Shown here: positions 1-8,297 of the stretch, piece by piece
Layout of the letters: each line of letters opens with the position of its first letter
How positions within the stretch are numbered: the stretch's first letter is position 1
From: CAVWDU01 sp963840725
GTDB taxonomy: Bacteria; Pseudomonadota; Gammaproteobacteria; Pseudomonadales; Halieaceae
NCBI GenBank assembly: GCA_963840725.1
Contig: CAWIZY010000016.1
Span: 124,001-188,000, forward strand
Length of the DNA: 64,000 nucleotides
Direction: 5' to 3'
The notes under the pieces: generated by a model
The model's input: only the letters and a program-made list of their open reading frames with translations
Database searches by the model: none
What the model was told of the DNA's origin: nothing
Made by a program: the position numbers and the translations under genes

Positions 1-1
1 C

Positions 2-1411
2 TTTAATATTTTCCCCAAGCCTAACAGCTTAATCATATATGCTATCGAGATGGACGGAAGAGGATCGGTATGGTCTTCTACGAATCATGGACTAGTACGC
101 ACTGATCCAACCTCTGGAGTGTCAAAAATATTTCTCAAAAATCACGGTCTTCAAGAGACTGACTTTGAAAAGGGCGCATCCCACAAGGACGATCAGGGTC
201 GACTCTACTTTGGCGGCAGCAATGGCTACAACCGCTTTGACCCGTCGGATGTCAGGCAAAACCTCAATCCTTCCGACGTCATAATTGCCGACATAAACAT
301 AGCCGGCGAGAGACCGGTCGCACCCATGATGATTCCTGAGCTTGAGGAAATCGAGCTAACCCATGAAGACTACACGGTTACATTTACCTTCAGTGTTCTC
401 GACTTCCTGGACGTGGACAACAATCAGTATCGCTACAAGCTGGTAAATTTTGACCCCGAGTGGGTTGAGAACGGCACCAAGAATGACGCCACCTATACGA
501 ACCTGCCGGCTGGTTTGTATACGCTGCTTGTGCAGGGTGCAAACTCTGAGGGTATTTGGAATCGCGACGGAGTCAGCCTTGACATCAGGGTGCTACCCTC
601 CAAGTACAACACCTGGTGGGCGTATTGTTGCTATGCCTTGCTGGCACTGGTACTGCTGGCGTTGTCGATAAAATACTATAGGAATTCTGTGCGCAAACAG
701 GAGGCCGAATTTGCAGCCGAGGTGGCAAACAACGCCACGGAGAAAGCCGTCGACGATTTGCATGACCAGCTGGATTATCAGGACGAGTTGGTGAAAGCGG
801 TTTACCAGCACAACGTGAATACTCTGGATCTTGTGCGGGATTGCATCAATCGGGAAAGCCACGGCCGACCTGAATTCACCACACGCAAGGCCACGGTCAA
901 CGACATGAACCGTGTTGCAGCGCTAACGGTATTGGAAGATTGCCTGTTCTATCAGAACGAAACCTTACTGGCAGACTTGCACAAGTATACTGAGTTGCTG
1001 CTGGTAAAGCTGATCGATGAAAGTGTTATCCCGGCGGAGAGAGTCATCACGATCAACGCGGTCTCTCAACGCAAGTTGCCCGTTGCGGTGGCCTCGCCTT
1101 TGGCGCTTGTTCTATATGAGTTATTGGAGAATGCCCTGACACACGCGTTCAGTGTAGACTCACCGGTCAATTATCTGGAGATAGAAATGGATTGGCCGGA
1201 GCGCAACGGCAAACCGGGGGATGACATGGTGCTGGTGGTCCGGGACAGTGGTGTCGGGTTGCCGGAAGGATTCTCGCCCGAGATGGCCGGCAGTTCCGGT
1301 CTCGCCATTGTTGCGCTGCTCGCCACGGAGCTCTCGGCGGAGTTGGAATTTTCTAAAGGTCAGGGTACGTCTGTTTCACTGACGATGCCCGATCCATTGA
1401 GGATGTTGTGA
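2..1411 (+). CDS. Propeller/Y_Y_Y-type sensor histidine kinase (C-terminal part)
   Basis: The reading frame is open to the left edge, so the N-terminus lies outside the window; the ATG at 50 is internal. Counting from that ATG, the visible part starts with a two-component propeller blade (GGSNGYNRFDP). A Y_Y_Y-like beta domain follows at about residues 100-180, a single membrane helix at about 187-210, and a short helical linker. The dimerisation/phosphoacceptor region contains YQHN near residue 251. An ATPase domain follows, with an N box (ELLENALTHAF, about 355), a G1 box (DSGVGLP) and a G2-like SSGLAIV. The phosphoacceptor resembles the HisKA_2/HWE type rather than classical HisKA. No receiver domain follows. 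The stop overlaps the next gene's GTG start by four bases, so the two are probably translated together. The ligand is unknown. Confidence 0.85.
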   Translation, partial: FNIFPKPNSLIIYAIEMDGRGSVWSSTNHGLVRTDPTSGVSKIFLKNHGLQETDFEKGASHKDDQGRLYFGGSNGYNRFDPSDVRQNLNPSDVIIADINIAGERPVAPMMIPELEEIELTHEDYTVTFTFSVLDFLDVDNNQYRYKLVNFDPEWVENGTKNDATYTNLPAGLYTLLVQGANSEGIWNRDGVSLDIRVLPSKYNTWWAYCCYALLALVLLALSIKYYRNSVRKQEAEFAAEVANNATEKAVDDLHDQLDYQDELVKAVYQHNVNTLDLVRDCINRESHGRPEFTTRKATVNDMNRVAALTVLEDCLFYQNETLLADLHKYTELLLVKLIDESVIPAERVITINAVSQRKLPVAVASPLALVLYELLENALTHAFSVDSPVNYLEIEMDWPERNGKPGDDMVLVVRDSGVGLPEGFSPEMAGSSGLAIVALLATELSAELEFSKGQGTSVSLTMPDPLRML

Positions 1412-2325
1412 ATACGCCCGACAACCTCGAGCTCAGGCGGCATATTTTTGGTTATCCCTGCCATCTGGTTATTGGCAATGAGGACCGCAACGCAGAGCAA
1501 ATGCTGGAGATCGCCACCGATGAATTGGCCAGGCTGGAATCGCGATTCAGCTCCTTCGAGCCCGAAAGCCTGATCGGGGCCATCAACCGACAAGCCGGTG
1601 ACGGCAGCTTTATTCCCTTGGATGATGAGGCACGCAGTCTCTTCACCTACGTCACCACGCTCTGGGAGAGCACAGAGCACCGCTTCGACCCCACTGTCAG
1701 TCTGCTGCAAGAGTGCTACGAGGACGAACGTACGGCAGGTAAAACAGCGGCCTGCGTGAGGTCTCGATTAGCCCGAGTTGGCTGGAACATGGTGGAAGTG
1801 TCACCCCGTGGCGCAAGGCTGAAGATGGCGGGCATGTTTATTGATCTCAACGGCAGTGTCAGACCCTATGCTGTAGACCGGGTGCGCAAGTTGCTGGAAC
1901 GGGCCGGTGTAGGCAGCGCGCTCATCGACCTTGACCGTGATATCGCCACCATAGGCAAACAGAGCGACGGCGCCAACTGGATGTACGGGATGCGTTATCC
2001 CAGGGGCAGCCGGGCAGCCATAGCCCGGGGCAAGTTGAATGACGGCTCCATTGCCATTCGGGGCGATTTCGAGCGTTGCCTGGTCTACAACGAGGATCGC
2101 TATGGTCGCGCACTTGACCCCGCCAGCGGGCAGCCCATTCCCGGACTGCTAAGCGTCGCGGTAACCGCGCAGACCTGCGTGGAGGCCTGCAGTGCTGCTA
2201 CGGTAGCCAGAATGAAGAATGAGACAGATGCACTGTCCTGGCTGGCGCAACTGGACCGGCCCTGGCTGGCGATTGATCGCCAGCTGCGCTGCCACGGACC
2301 ACTGACGCCCAACCCTGGCAGGTAA
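1408..2325 (+). CDS. ApbE-like protein (FAD:protein FMN transferase family, divergent active site)
   Basis: The protein has 305 residues. The GTG start at 1408 overlaps the kinase stop (GTGA). ApbE enzymes attach FMN from FAD to threonines of proteins such as Nqr/Rnf subunits. The fold is recognisable from the N-terminal LESRFSSFEPES, the central IDLNGSVRPYAVDRV and the C-terminal LDPASGQPI. Key motifs have drifted: the usual GGIAKGYAVD is NGSVRPYAVD, the usual SHIIDP reads RALDP, and the late metal-binding AxxADALST motif reads CVEACSAAT, without the Asp. No signal peptide or lipobox is visible, although many ApbE proteins are exported. Family membership is fairly sure. FMN-transferase activity is doubtful, and the protein may be a binding or signalling partner of the upstream kinase. 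Confidence 0.75.
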   Translation: MNTPDNLELRRHIFGYPCHLVIGNEDRNAEQMLEIATDELARLESRFSSFEPESLIGAINRQAGDGSFIPLDDEARSLFTYVTTLWESTEHRFDPTVSLLQECYEDERTAGKTAACVRSRLARVGWNMVEVSPRGARLKMAGMFIDLNGSVRPYAVDRVRKLLERAGVGSALIDLDRDIATIGKQSDGANWMYGMRYPRGSRAAIARGKLNDGSIAIRGDFERCLVYNEDRYGRALDPASGQPIPGLLSVAVTAQTCVEACSAATVARMKNETDALSWLAQLDRPWLAIDRQLRCHGPLTPNPGR

Positions 2326-2349
2326 CGCCCTGGGGGGACGCTGGTGACT

Positions 2350-3108
2350 CTAGCGGCCCTTGAAGCGGGCCTCGCGTTTCTCCTGAGAGGCGGCAAAACC
2401 CTCCTGTAAGTCTTCCGACGCGCTGCACTGCTCAGCCAATGCGCTAGCCGCCTCCTCATCAACCCTGCCCTCGGCTGCCTGCTGGAGAATCTGCTTCATG
2501 GCACGCACAGCCAGCGGCGCCAGCCCGGCAATGCGCCCGGCCATTATGGCGGTCTCCGACTCCAACTGGGCCGGCAGCACGAGGCGATCGACAAAGCCGG
2601 TCTCCAGCATACTCTCTGCATCGAATTCCTCCGCCGCAACCAGAATACGCTTGGCCATATTCACCCCCAGTCGCTGCACAAAGCGGTTAATGCCACTGAG
2701 GGGGTAGCATAAGCCGATAGCCGCAGCGGGCACCCGCATCCGAGTGCCCTCAACGCCTATCCTGAAATCACAGCTCAGGGCCAGCTCAACGCCGCCGCCA
2801 AACACATTGCCATTGAGCGCACAGATGGTCGGTACAGCGAGGTGCGCGAGTCGATCGGTGGTGGCCTGAAAGGTATCTCCACTGATCTCGCCCGAGTTCA
2901 GTTCCTGCAGGGATGCGCCGGCGCAGAAGGTCTTGTCGCCCGCGCCAGTCACCACCAGGACTCGCACCAGCGGGTCGCTGGCCACATCATCCAGGTAATG
3001 CGTCAGCAGTTGTAACTCCGCCTTCCCCAGGGAATTGTGTCGCTCCGAGTTGTTGAGCGTGAGTGTGGCAATGTGCCCGGTGCGGTTGTACAGGACGGTT
3101 TCTGTCAT
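2350..3108 (-). CDS. Enoyl-CoA hydratase/isomerase family protein
   Basis: A 252-residue crotonase-fold protein. The oxyanion-hole segments are present: CAGASLQEL near residues 60-70 and NVFGGGVELALSCDFR near 100-115. The first catalytic glutamate of hydratases is retained in GGGVELA. The position of the second, normally in a PEIxLG motif, reads VPAAAIGLCYP and lacks it. The enzyme may therefore not be a standard 2-enoyl-CoA hydratase; isomerase, decarboxylase or hydrolase activity within the crotonase superfamily is possible. It is convergent with the ApbE-like gene (24 bp apart) and divergent from tag. A role in acyl-CoA metabolism is likely. Confidence 0.85.
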   Translation of the reverse strand: MTETVLYNRTGHIATLTLNNSERHNSLGKAELQLLTHYLDDVASDPLVRVLVVTGAGDKTFCAGASLQELNSGEISGDTFQATTDRLAHLAVPTICALNGNVFGGGVELALSCDFRIGVEGTRMRVPAAAIGLCYPLSGINRFVQRLGVNMAKRILVAAEEFDAESMLETGFVDRLVLPAQLESETAIMAGRIAGLAPLAVRAMKQILQQAAEGRVDEEAASALAEQCSASEDLQEGFAASQEKREARFKGR

Positions 3109-3222
3109 GGTGTGGTTACCTGAAATAACTGATCAACGACGCGCCTTACCGCAGGCCCTGTGGCTGGACAGCTCGGTTGCAGCAGCGCATACTGCGGCCG
3201 AGTTCCACGGGCGGGCTGGCAT

Positions 3223-3795
3223 ATGACTTCACGCTGCAGCTGGTGCGGAAGCGATCCTCTGTACGTATCATATCATGATGAAGAATGGGGCGTGCCCGTC
3301 CGGGACGACCCGACGCTGTTTGAATTCTTGGTCCTTGAGGGCGCACAGGCGGGTCTTTCGTGGATTACTGTGCTGCGCAAAAGAGAGGGCTATCGCCGCC
3401 TGTTCGACGGCTTCGATGTCGAGAAGGTGGCGCGCTATACCGATACCCGTTTAAACAAACTGCTGACTGACCCGGCTATCATCCGCAATCGCCTGAAAGT
3501 GTTCGGCACACGCACCAATGCCCGGGCTTTTCTGGAGGTGCAGGCGTCTTGCGGCTCCTTTGCAGACTACATCTGGGGCTTCGTCGATGGTGAACCGCTG
3601 CAAAACGAATGGCGTACGATGAACGAAGTACCGGCCACCACGCCGTTATCGGACCGCATCAGCAAAGATATGAAGAAACGCGGTTTCACGTTTGTTGGTT
3701 CGACTATCATCTATGCCCACATGCAGGCGACTGGTATGGTTAATGATCACACCAGCGACTGTTTTCGTCACCGTGAGTGCGCGGCGCTCGCCTGA
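3223..3795 (+). CDS. tag: DNA-3-methyladenine glycosylase I
   Basis: The enzyme removes 3-methyladenine from alkylated DNA, the first step of base excision repair. The ATG at 3223 was chosen because the family begins MxRCxWCxxDPLYxxYHDxEWG, which this start reproduces (RCSWCGSDPLYVSYHDEEWG). An upstream in-frame start at 3160 only adds unconserved residues. Zinc ligands are visible as Cys5, His18 and the C-terminal HTSDCFRH motif. The helix LEGAQAGLSWITVL carries the conserved base-recognition glutamate. At 190 residues the length is normal. It stands alone between a divergent crotonase gene and a MATE exporter. Confidence 0.95.
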   Translation: MTSRCSWCGSDPLYVSYHDEEWGVPVRDDPTLFEFLVLEGAQAGLSWITVLRKREGYRRLFDGFDVEKVARYTDTRLNKLLTDPAIIRNRLKVFGTRTNARAFLEVQASCGSFADYIWGFVDGEPLQNEWRTMNEVPATTPLSDRISKDMKKRGFTFVGSTIIYAHMQATGMVNDHTSDCFRHRECAALA

Positions 3796-3847
3796 TCCAC
3801 TTCAATCCCTGAGCTGAGAATACAGGGGCCAACGCGAGACACCCCGC

Positions 3848-5233
3848 TTGTCAGACAGCAACGACTCAAGCACCGATACGGGCGCCCCCAGTACCCGCAC
3901 TTCCAGCAGGCATGTCTGGCAGCTCGCCTGGCCATCTATTTTGTCCTATCTGCTGTTCACCACCGTCGGCTTTCTTCATATCAAGATTGTCGCGGGCCTG
4001 GGCACCAGCGCGGTCGCTGCCGTCACCACCGGTCACCGGGTCTTCTTCCTGATTCAGGCGGTGTTGATGGGTGTCTCCATCGCCGCCACAGCGCTGATCG
4101 CACGCAGCTGGGGCGCCCAAAACGTCGATCAGGCTGAGCGGGTTGCCTGGACGTCGCTGCTGGTCTCACTGGCCCTGGCCACAGTACTGAGTTTGCCGGC
4201 CCTGTTCATACCCGAATCCATCGCCGGCCTGTTCGGACTGGACCCCCAGACCACGGCAACCGCGGGGAGCTTTATCTTCTGGCTGGGTGTATTCAGCCTG
4301 TTCGCTGCCACCAACATCATATTGTCGACTGCCTTGCGCGCCACGGGCGATGTGATTACACCCCTGTGGTTTTTGTTTTTCAGCTCCATGCTCAACGTGT
4401 GCTTTGCCTATGCCCTGGCGTTCGGCATCGGGCGTCTGCCCGCCATGGGCGTCGCCGGCGTCGGCCTCGGCGGGGGTTTTGCCGGTGCGGTCATTACCTC
4501 TCTGTTTGTGGCACTGTGGTGGCGCGGCCGTTTCAATCTCAAGCCCCTCAAGCGCGCCGAGCTGGACTGGCCCACCGTGCGCCAACTGGCCAGTATCGGT
4601 GCGCCGTCCGTGCTGGAACAGGGCATCGTGCAGCTGGCCTTTCTGATGTTCTTCTCCATTGTCGCCCGCTACGGTACCAGCGCCTATGCAGCCTACGGGA
4701 TCGGCATCAGCCTGGTGTCGTTTTCCATTGTCGTCGGCTTCGGTTTCGGTATCGCCACCGCAACCCTGGTTGGGCAGCAACTGGGGGCGGGACGTCCCGA
4801 GCAGGCGGTCGCCGCAGGCTGGCGTTCGATGCGCATGGCGGTTGTCGCCATGAGCATTCTGTCGCTGGCGCTGGTCTGGTTTGCCCGGGATCTGGCCAGG
4901 TTCATGATTGATGATCCAGAGGTCGTCGAGCTCACGGTGATCTTTATCTACATGATTGCCGCCTCACAACCGATGATGGCCTGCGAATTTACCCTGGGGG
5001 GTGCACTGCGCGGTGCCGGTGATACGCGCTTTCCGCTGCGCGCCACTTTCTGCGGAATCGTTCTGGGGCGCCTGGTGCCCGCCTGGATCGCCGCCAGCCT
5101 CGGCCTGTCGGTGTACTGGATTTTTGGCGCGATGATGTTCGACTACCTGATCAAGGGCCTCATGCTGCTCTACCGCTTCCACTCCCGCAAGTGGCTGGAC
5201 AGCAAGCACGTGCGCATGGCAGCCAGCGCGTAA
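3848..5233 (+). CDS. MATE family efflux transporter
   Basis: A 461-residue integral membrane protein with about twelve hydrophobic segments in two homologous halves. This is the layout of MATE (multidrug and toxic compound extrusion) exporters, which use Na+ or H+ antiport to expel cationic compounds. The N-half holds LAWPSILSYLLFTTVG and the C-half repeats it as SIGAPSVLEQGIVQLAF. Start choice is uncertain: the frame begins at a TTG (3848), no strong ribosome-binding site is visible, and the next in-frame ATG is well inside the first helices. It is closest to the DinF/NorM group, but the substrate cannot be read from the sequence. It may share transcription with the upstream tag gene (52 bp gap). 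Confidence 0.88.
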   Translation: MSDSNDSSTDTGAPSTRTSSRHVWQLAWPSILSYLLFTTVGFLHIKIVAGLGTSAVAAVTTGHRVFFLIQAVLMGVSIAATALIARSWGAQNVDQAERVAWTSLLVSLALATVLSLPALFIPESIAGLFGLDPQTTATAGSFIFWLGVFSLFAATNIILSTALRATGDVITPLWFLFFSSMLNVCFAYALAFGIGRLPAMGVAGVGLGGGFAGAVITSLFVALWWRGRFNLKPLKRAELDWPTVRQLASIGAPSVLEQGIVQLAFLMFFSIVARYGTSAYAAYGIGISLVSFSIVVGFGFGIATATLVGQQLGAGRPEQAVAAGWRSMRMAVVAMSILSLALVWFARDLARFMIDDPEVVELTVIFIYMIAASQPMMACEFTLGGALRGAGDTRFPLRATFCGIVLGRLVPAWIAASLGLSVYWIFGAMMFDYLIKGLMLLYRFHSRKWLDSKHVRMAASA

Positions 5234-5420
5234 GGCAATGCCGCGTCACCTCGATCAAGCACCCGAGTCCCACCCTCTGTGAGCTTCCAAGCCCTTCATC
5301 GGCGCCAATACGGCGTGCAGCTATAGACATCGACAAAAATAATACTTAAAGTTGGAATTTTAGACTAAAAGGTAGGTTATGGCGGCGATTCAGTTGTGTT
5401 CAGCGGCTACCGGCTAAGCC

Positions 5421-6698
5421 ATGGCTACCGATACCCCGTCCACGACCTCCCCGTTCAATCGCACCGCGCAACACGATGCCAAACGCGCCGCGATCCTGTC
5501 TCAAGCGGCGCGGCTGTTTAACACCAAGGGCTCCCGCGCCACGACGCTGCAGGATATAGCCGCCAGCCTCGGCCTCACCAAGACCAGCCTCTATTACTAT
5601 GTAAAAACCAAGGAAGAGCTGATCTACCAGTGCTATATGGCTGCGCTGGACCACCATCACCGCCGGCTGGACGCTCTGGACCAGCAGCCCCTGAGTCCGC
5701 TGGAGCGCACTCTGGCAGTCATCAAGCAACCCTTCGCTGACTGGCAGGCGGCGCGCGAGGGCAAGGCGCCCCACATTGCCGCGCTGATGGAGATCGCCTC
5801 CCTCAAGGGCGAGCAGCGTGAGCAGGTGGAGGCCCGCTACGTCCAGTTGTTCCTGCGGGTGCGCCAATACCTGCGCGAGGGTATCGACGACGGCAGTCTG
5901 CGCCCCTGCGAGCCGACCGCCACAACCCGGGCAATTCTCGGCTCAGTGGAATGGACGTTTTACTGGCTGCATGACATCCCACTGCACGAGGTTCCCGCAG
6001 CAGCGGAGCAGGCGGCAGACATTCTGGGCCGTGGTTTATACGGCGGCGAGGGCGACTACTGCAGCACAGCGCCACCACCCACCGACGTCTACGACGGTCA
6101 GTTGCACGGGTTTGATCGCGAGGAGCAGAACCGCCGCAAACAGGAGGCGTTCTATAAGACCGGCACCTGGTTCTTCAACAAGCAGGGCTTTAATGGCACT
6201 TCCCTCGAGGATATTGCCGAACATCTGAACGTGTCCAAGGGCGCGTTCTACTACCACATCAGGAACAAGGAAGACCTGCTCTTCAACTGCTATAGCCGCT
6301 CACTGGATATCACCGAGAGCATTCACCGCCAGTCGGCCAAACTGTCCGGCAGCGGGTTACAGAAGCTGGACCAGAGTTGCCGGGGGATTTTTCAGGCCCA
6401 AAACTCCGACAGCGGCCCGCTGATCCGCTATAACACCATCACTGCCCTGCCCACCGAGCGGCGCCGGGAAATTTTGCGGCGCACCGAGGCGGTCAACGAC
6501 CGCTTTGGAGACTTTATCCGCGCCGGGATCGATGACGGCAGTGTCCGCCATATCAACAGCTACGTCGCCGAGAACCTGCTGGCCGGTGCGCTCAATGCCG
6601 CGATGGACATCAAAATCTGGCGGGGCGTGGAGAACCTGGACGCCACCGCCACCGACTACTTCGACGTATTTTTTAACGGCCTGCTGCCCCGCCACTGA
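5421..6698 (+). CDS. Tandem TetR-family regulator (two TetR units in one chain)
   Basis: The protein has 425 residues, about twice the usual TetR length. Two complete DNA-binding heads are visible. The first spans about residues 15-65 (AARLFNTKGSRATTLQDIA, then SLYYYVKTKEELIYQCY). The second spans about 236-290 (FFNKQGFNGTSLEDIAEHL, then AFYYHIRNKEDLLFNCY). Each is followed by its own all-helical ligand/dimer domain. Such a chain could bind DNA as a pseudo-dimer. It lies 32 bp upstream of tesB on the same strand, so control of acyl-CoA metabolism is a reasonable inference. The 187-bp gap upstream (5234-5420) presumably holds its operator and promoter, but no clear palindrome was seen. Confidence 0.88.
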   Translation: MATDTPSTTSPFNRTAQHDAKRAAILSQAARLFNTKGSRATTLQDIAASLGLTKTSLYYYVKTKEELIYQCYMAALDHHHRRLDALDQQPLSPLERTLAVIKQPFADWQAAREGKAPHIAALMEIASLKGEQREQVEARYVQLFLRVRQYLREGIDDGSLRPCEPTATTRAILGSVEWTFYWLHDIPLHEVPAAAEQAADILGRGLYGGEGDYCSTAPPPTDVYDGQLHGFDREEQNRRKQEAFYKTGTWFFNKQGFNGTSLEDIAEHLNVSKGAFYYHIRNKEDLLFNCYSRSLDITESIHRQSAKLSGSGLQKLDQSCRGIFQAQNSDSGPLIRYNTITALPTERRREILRRTEAVNDRFGDFIRAGIDDGSVRHINSYVAENLLAGALNAAMDIKIWRGVENLDATATDYFDVFFNGLLPRH

Positions 6699-6730
6699 GC
6701 ACAGCTCGGGCCTTACTATGGAGACTGATC

Positions 6731-7582
6731 TTGATCGCTGACCTGGAAGATCTGCTGACCTATATCGAACTGGAGCAGATCGACACCTACCTCTTCACTG
6801 GCACCAGCCCCAGGTGGCCGGCGCGGGTCTTTGGCGGCCAGGTGCTGGCCCAGGCCCTGAATGCGGCCATCCGCACCGTGGAGCCGGACCGCACGCCCCA
6901 CTCCCAGCACGCCTATTTCCTGCGCCCGGGCGACCCGAGCCAGAAAATTATTTACGCAGTCGACCCGATCCGCGACGGCCGCAGTTTCAACACGCGACGG
7001 GTCGTGGCCAAGCAGGCCGGCAAGGCCATCTTCAGCACCTCCATCTCTTTTCAGGTGCCGGAGCCGGGCTTGAGTCACCAGAGCGAAATACCCGACGTAC
7101 CCGAGCCAGAAACTCTGGAATCAGACTTCGATTTCTACACACGCATGGCTGAGGAGCACCCGGGGAAATTCCCCAAGCCGCGCTCCCGGGCAATCGATCG
7201 CCGCCCCGTCAGGCGTCGCAATCATCTCGATCCACAGCCCGAGGCGCCTGATCAATTCATGTGGTACCGGGTGTCCGGTGACATCGGTGACGACCCGGCG
7301 CGGCACCAGGCCCTGTTGGCGTATATCTCCGACTTCTCCCTGCTCGGGACCACGCTGATGCCCCACCCCTATATGGCGATGAGCGAGGGCATGCAGGTGG
7401 CTAGCCTGGACCACGCCCTGTGGTTTCACCGCCCGTTTCGGGTCGACGACTACTTGCTGTACGTGATGGACAGCCCCAGCGCCTCCGCCGGGCGGGGCCT
7501 GGCCAGAGGCAGCTTCTACACCCGGGAGGGTGTGTTGGTGGCTTCAACTGCGCAGGAGGCGCTGATCCGCAAACGCGACTAG
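6731..7582 (+). CDS. tesB: Acyl-CoA thioesterase II
   Basis: A 283-residue double hot-dog protein that hydrolyses medium- and long-chain acyl-CoA to free fatty acid and CoA. The N-terminal hot dog contains RVFGGQVLAQAL, followed by HSQHAYFLRPGDP and the GRSFNTRRVVAKQ motif. The C-terminal half has YISDFSLL (catalytic Asp), SLDHALWFHRPF and STAQEALIR (catalytic Gln). The start is a TTG supported by GGAGA at 6720-6724 with six-base spacing. An ATG at 6718 is in another frame and stops at once. It directly follows the double-TetR gene. Confidence 0.92.
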   Translation: MIADLEDLLTYIELEQIDTYLFTGTSPRWPARVFGGQVLAQALNAAIRTVEPDRTPHSQHAYFLRPGDPSQKIIYAVDPIRDGRSFNTRRVVAKQAGKAIFSTSISFQVPEPGLSHQSEIPDVPEPETLESDFDFYTRMAEEHPGKFPKPRSRAIDRRPVRRRNHLDPQPEAPDQFMWYRVSGDIGDDPARHQALLAYISDFSLLGTTLMPHPYMAMSEGMQVASLDHALWFHRPFRVDDYLLYVMDSPSASAGRGLARGSFYTREGVLVASTAQEALIRKRD

Positions 7583-7589
7583 CAATCGC

Positions 7590-8297
7590 TCAACGGTAGC
7601 TGATCAGGTTCTCGCCCGCCTGCTTGCCCATCACCTGCAGAAACGAGCGGTCATTGAAGCAAGAGAGTGACACCCGATCGCCGCTGTAAAACAGCTGGGT
7701 GATGGAGCAATTGAAAATCGGTTCGTAGAAGGGGTAGGTCTGTGCGCCGCTCAGGCCCAGCACTTGAGCCACGATGGTGGCAATGGTCCCACCGGAGGTA
7801 AAGATCGCCAGGGTGCGGCCCGGGCCCTGTTCTTTTATCACCGCTTTCATCGCCTCCCGCACCCCCCCGGAGTAATCGGCCCAGCTCTGAATTTTCGGCT
7901 CATCACAGGCCGGCGATACCCAGTAGTTGAATACCGCATCAATAACTTTCTGGTAGTCCTTGCTCTCGCGCAGGCCCTTGTCCACCAGCGCCCTGATCTC
8001 GGGATGGGTCTCCGTCACCCGGGGTAGCAGGTGCTCGATATGTTCATCATTGCGCACCTCGTTAAAGCGCGGGTCTATCTTGTGCGGCACCGACTCGGCT
8101 TGCGCGGCCAGAGCCAAACGGGCCGTCTTCTGCTGGCGGCGCAAATCGCCACTGTAGGCCGCGTCGACCACAATGCCCTGATCGCGCAAGTAGTGGCCCA
8201 CTGCCTCCGCCTGCCGACAACCCAGCTCGGAAAGCTTGTCGTAATCCGCCGCTCCGAAAGACGCCTGACCGTGGCGAATTACATAGATCGTGGCCAT
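7590..8297 (-). CDS. Histidine phosphatase family protein
   Basis: A 235-residue member of the phosphoglycerate-mutase-like superfamily. The phosphate-accepting motif RHGQ is at residues 8-11 (IYVIRHGQASFGAADYD). The second conserved histidine, usually in SHGG, is replaced: the motif reads TSGGTIATI. Some family branches show this substitution, so activity cannot be assumed. Its ATG overlaps the TGA of aceK (TGATG), which indicates translational coupling. The substrate is unknown. Confidence 0.82.
   Translation of the reverse strand: MATIYVIRHGQASFGAADYDKLSELGCRQAEAVGHYLRDQGIVVDAAYSGDLRRQQKTARLALAAQAESVPHKIDPRFNEVRNDEHIEHLLPRVTETHPEIRALVDKGLRESKDYQKVIDAVFNYWVSPACDEPKIQSWADYSGGVREAMKAVIKEQGPGRTLAIFTSGGTIATIVAQVLGLSGAQTYPFYEPIFNCSITQLFYSGDRVSLSCFNDRSFLQVMGKQAGENLISYR

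Noticed and set aside
3160..3222. N-terminal extension of tag
   Set aside because: The conserved RCSWC start follows the ATG at 3223; the extension lies in the divergent promoter region.
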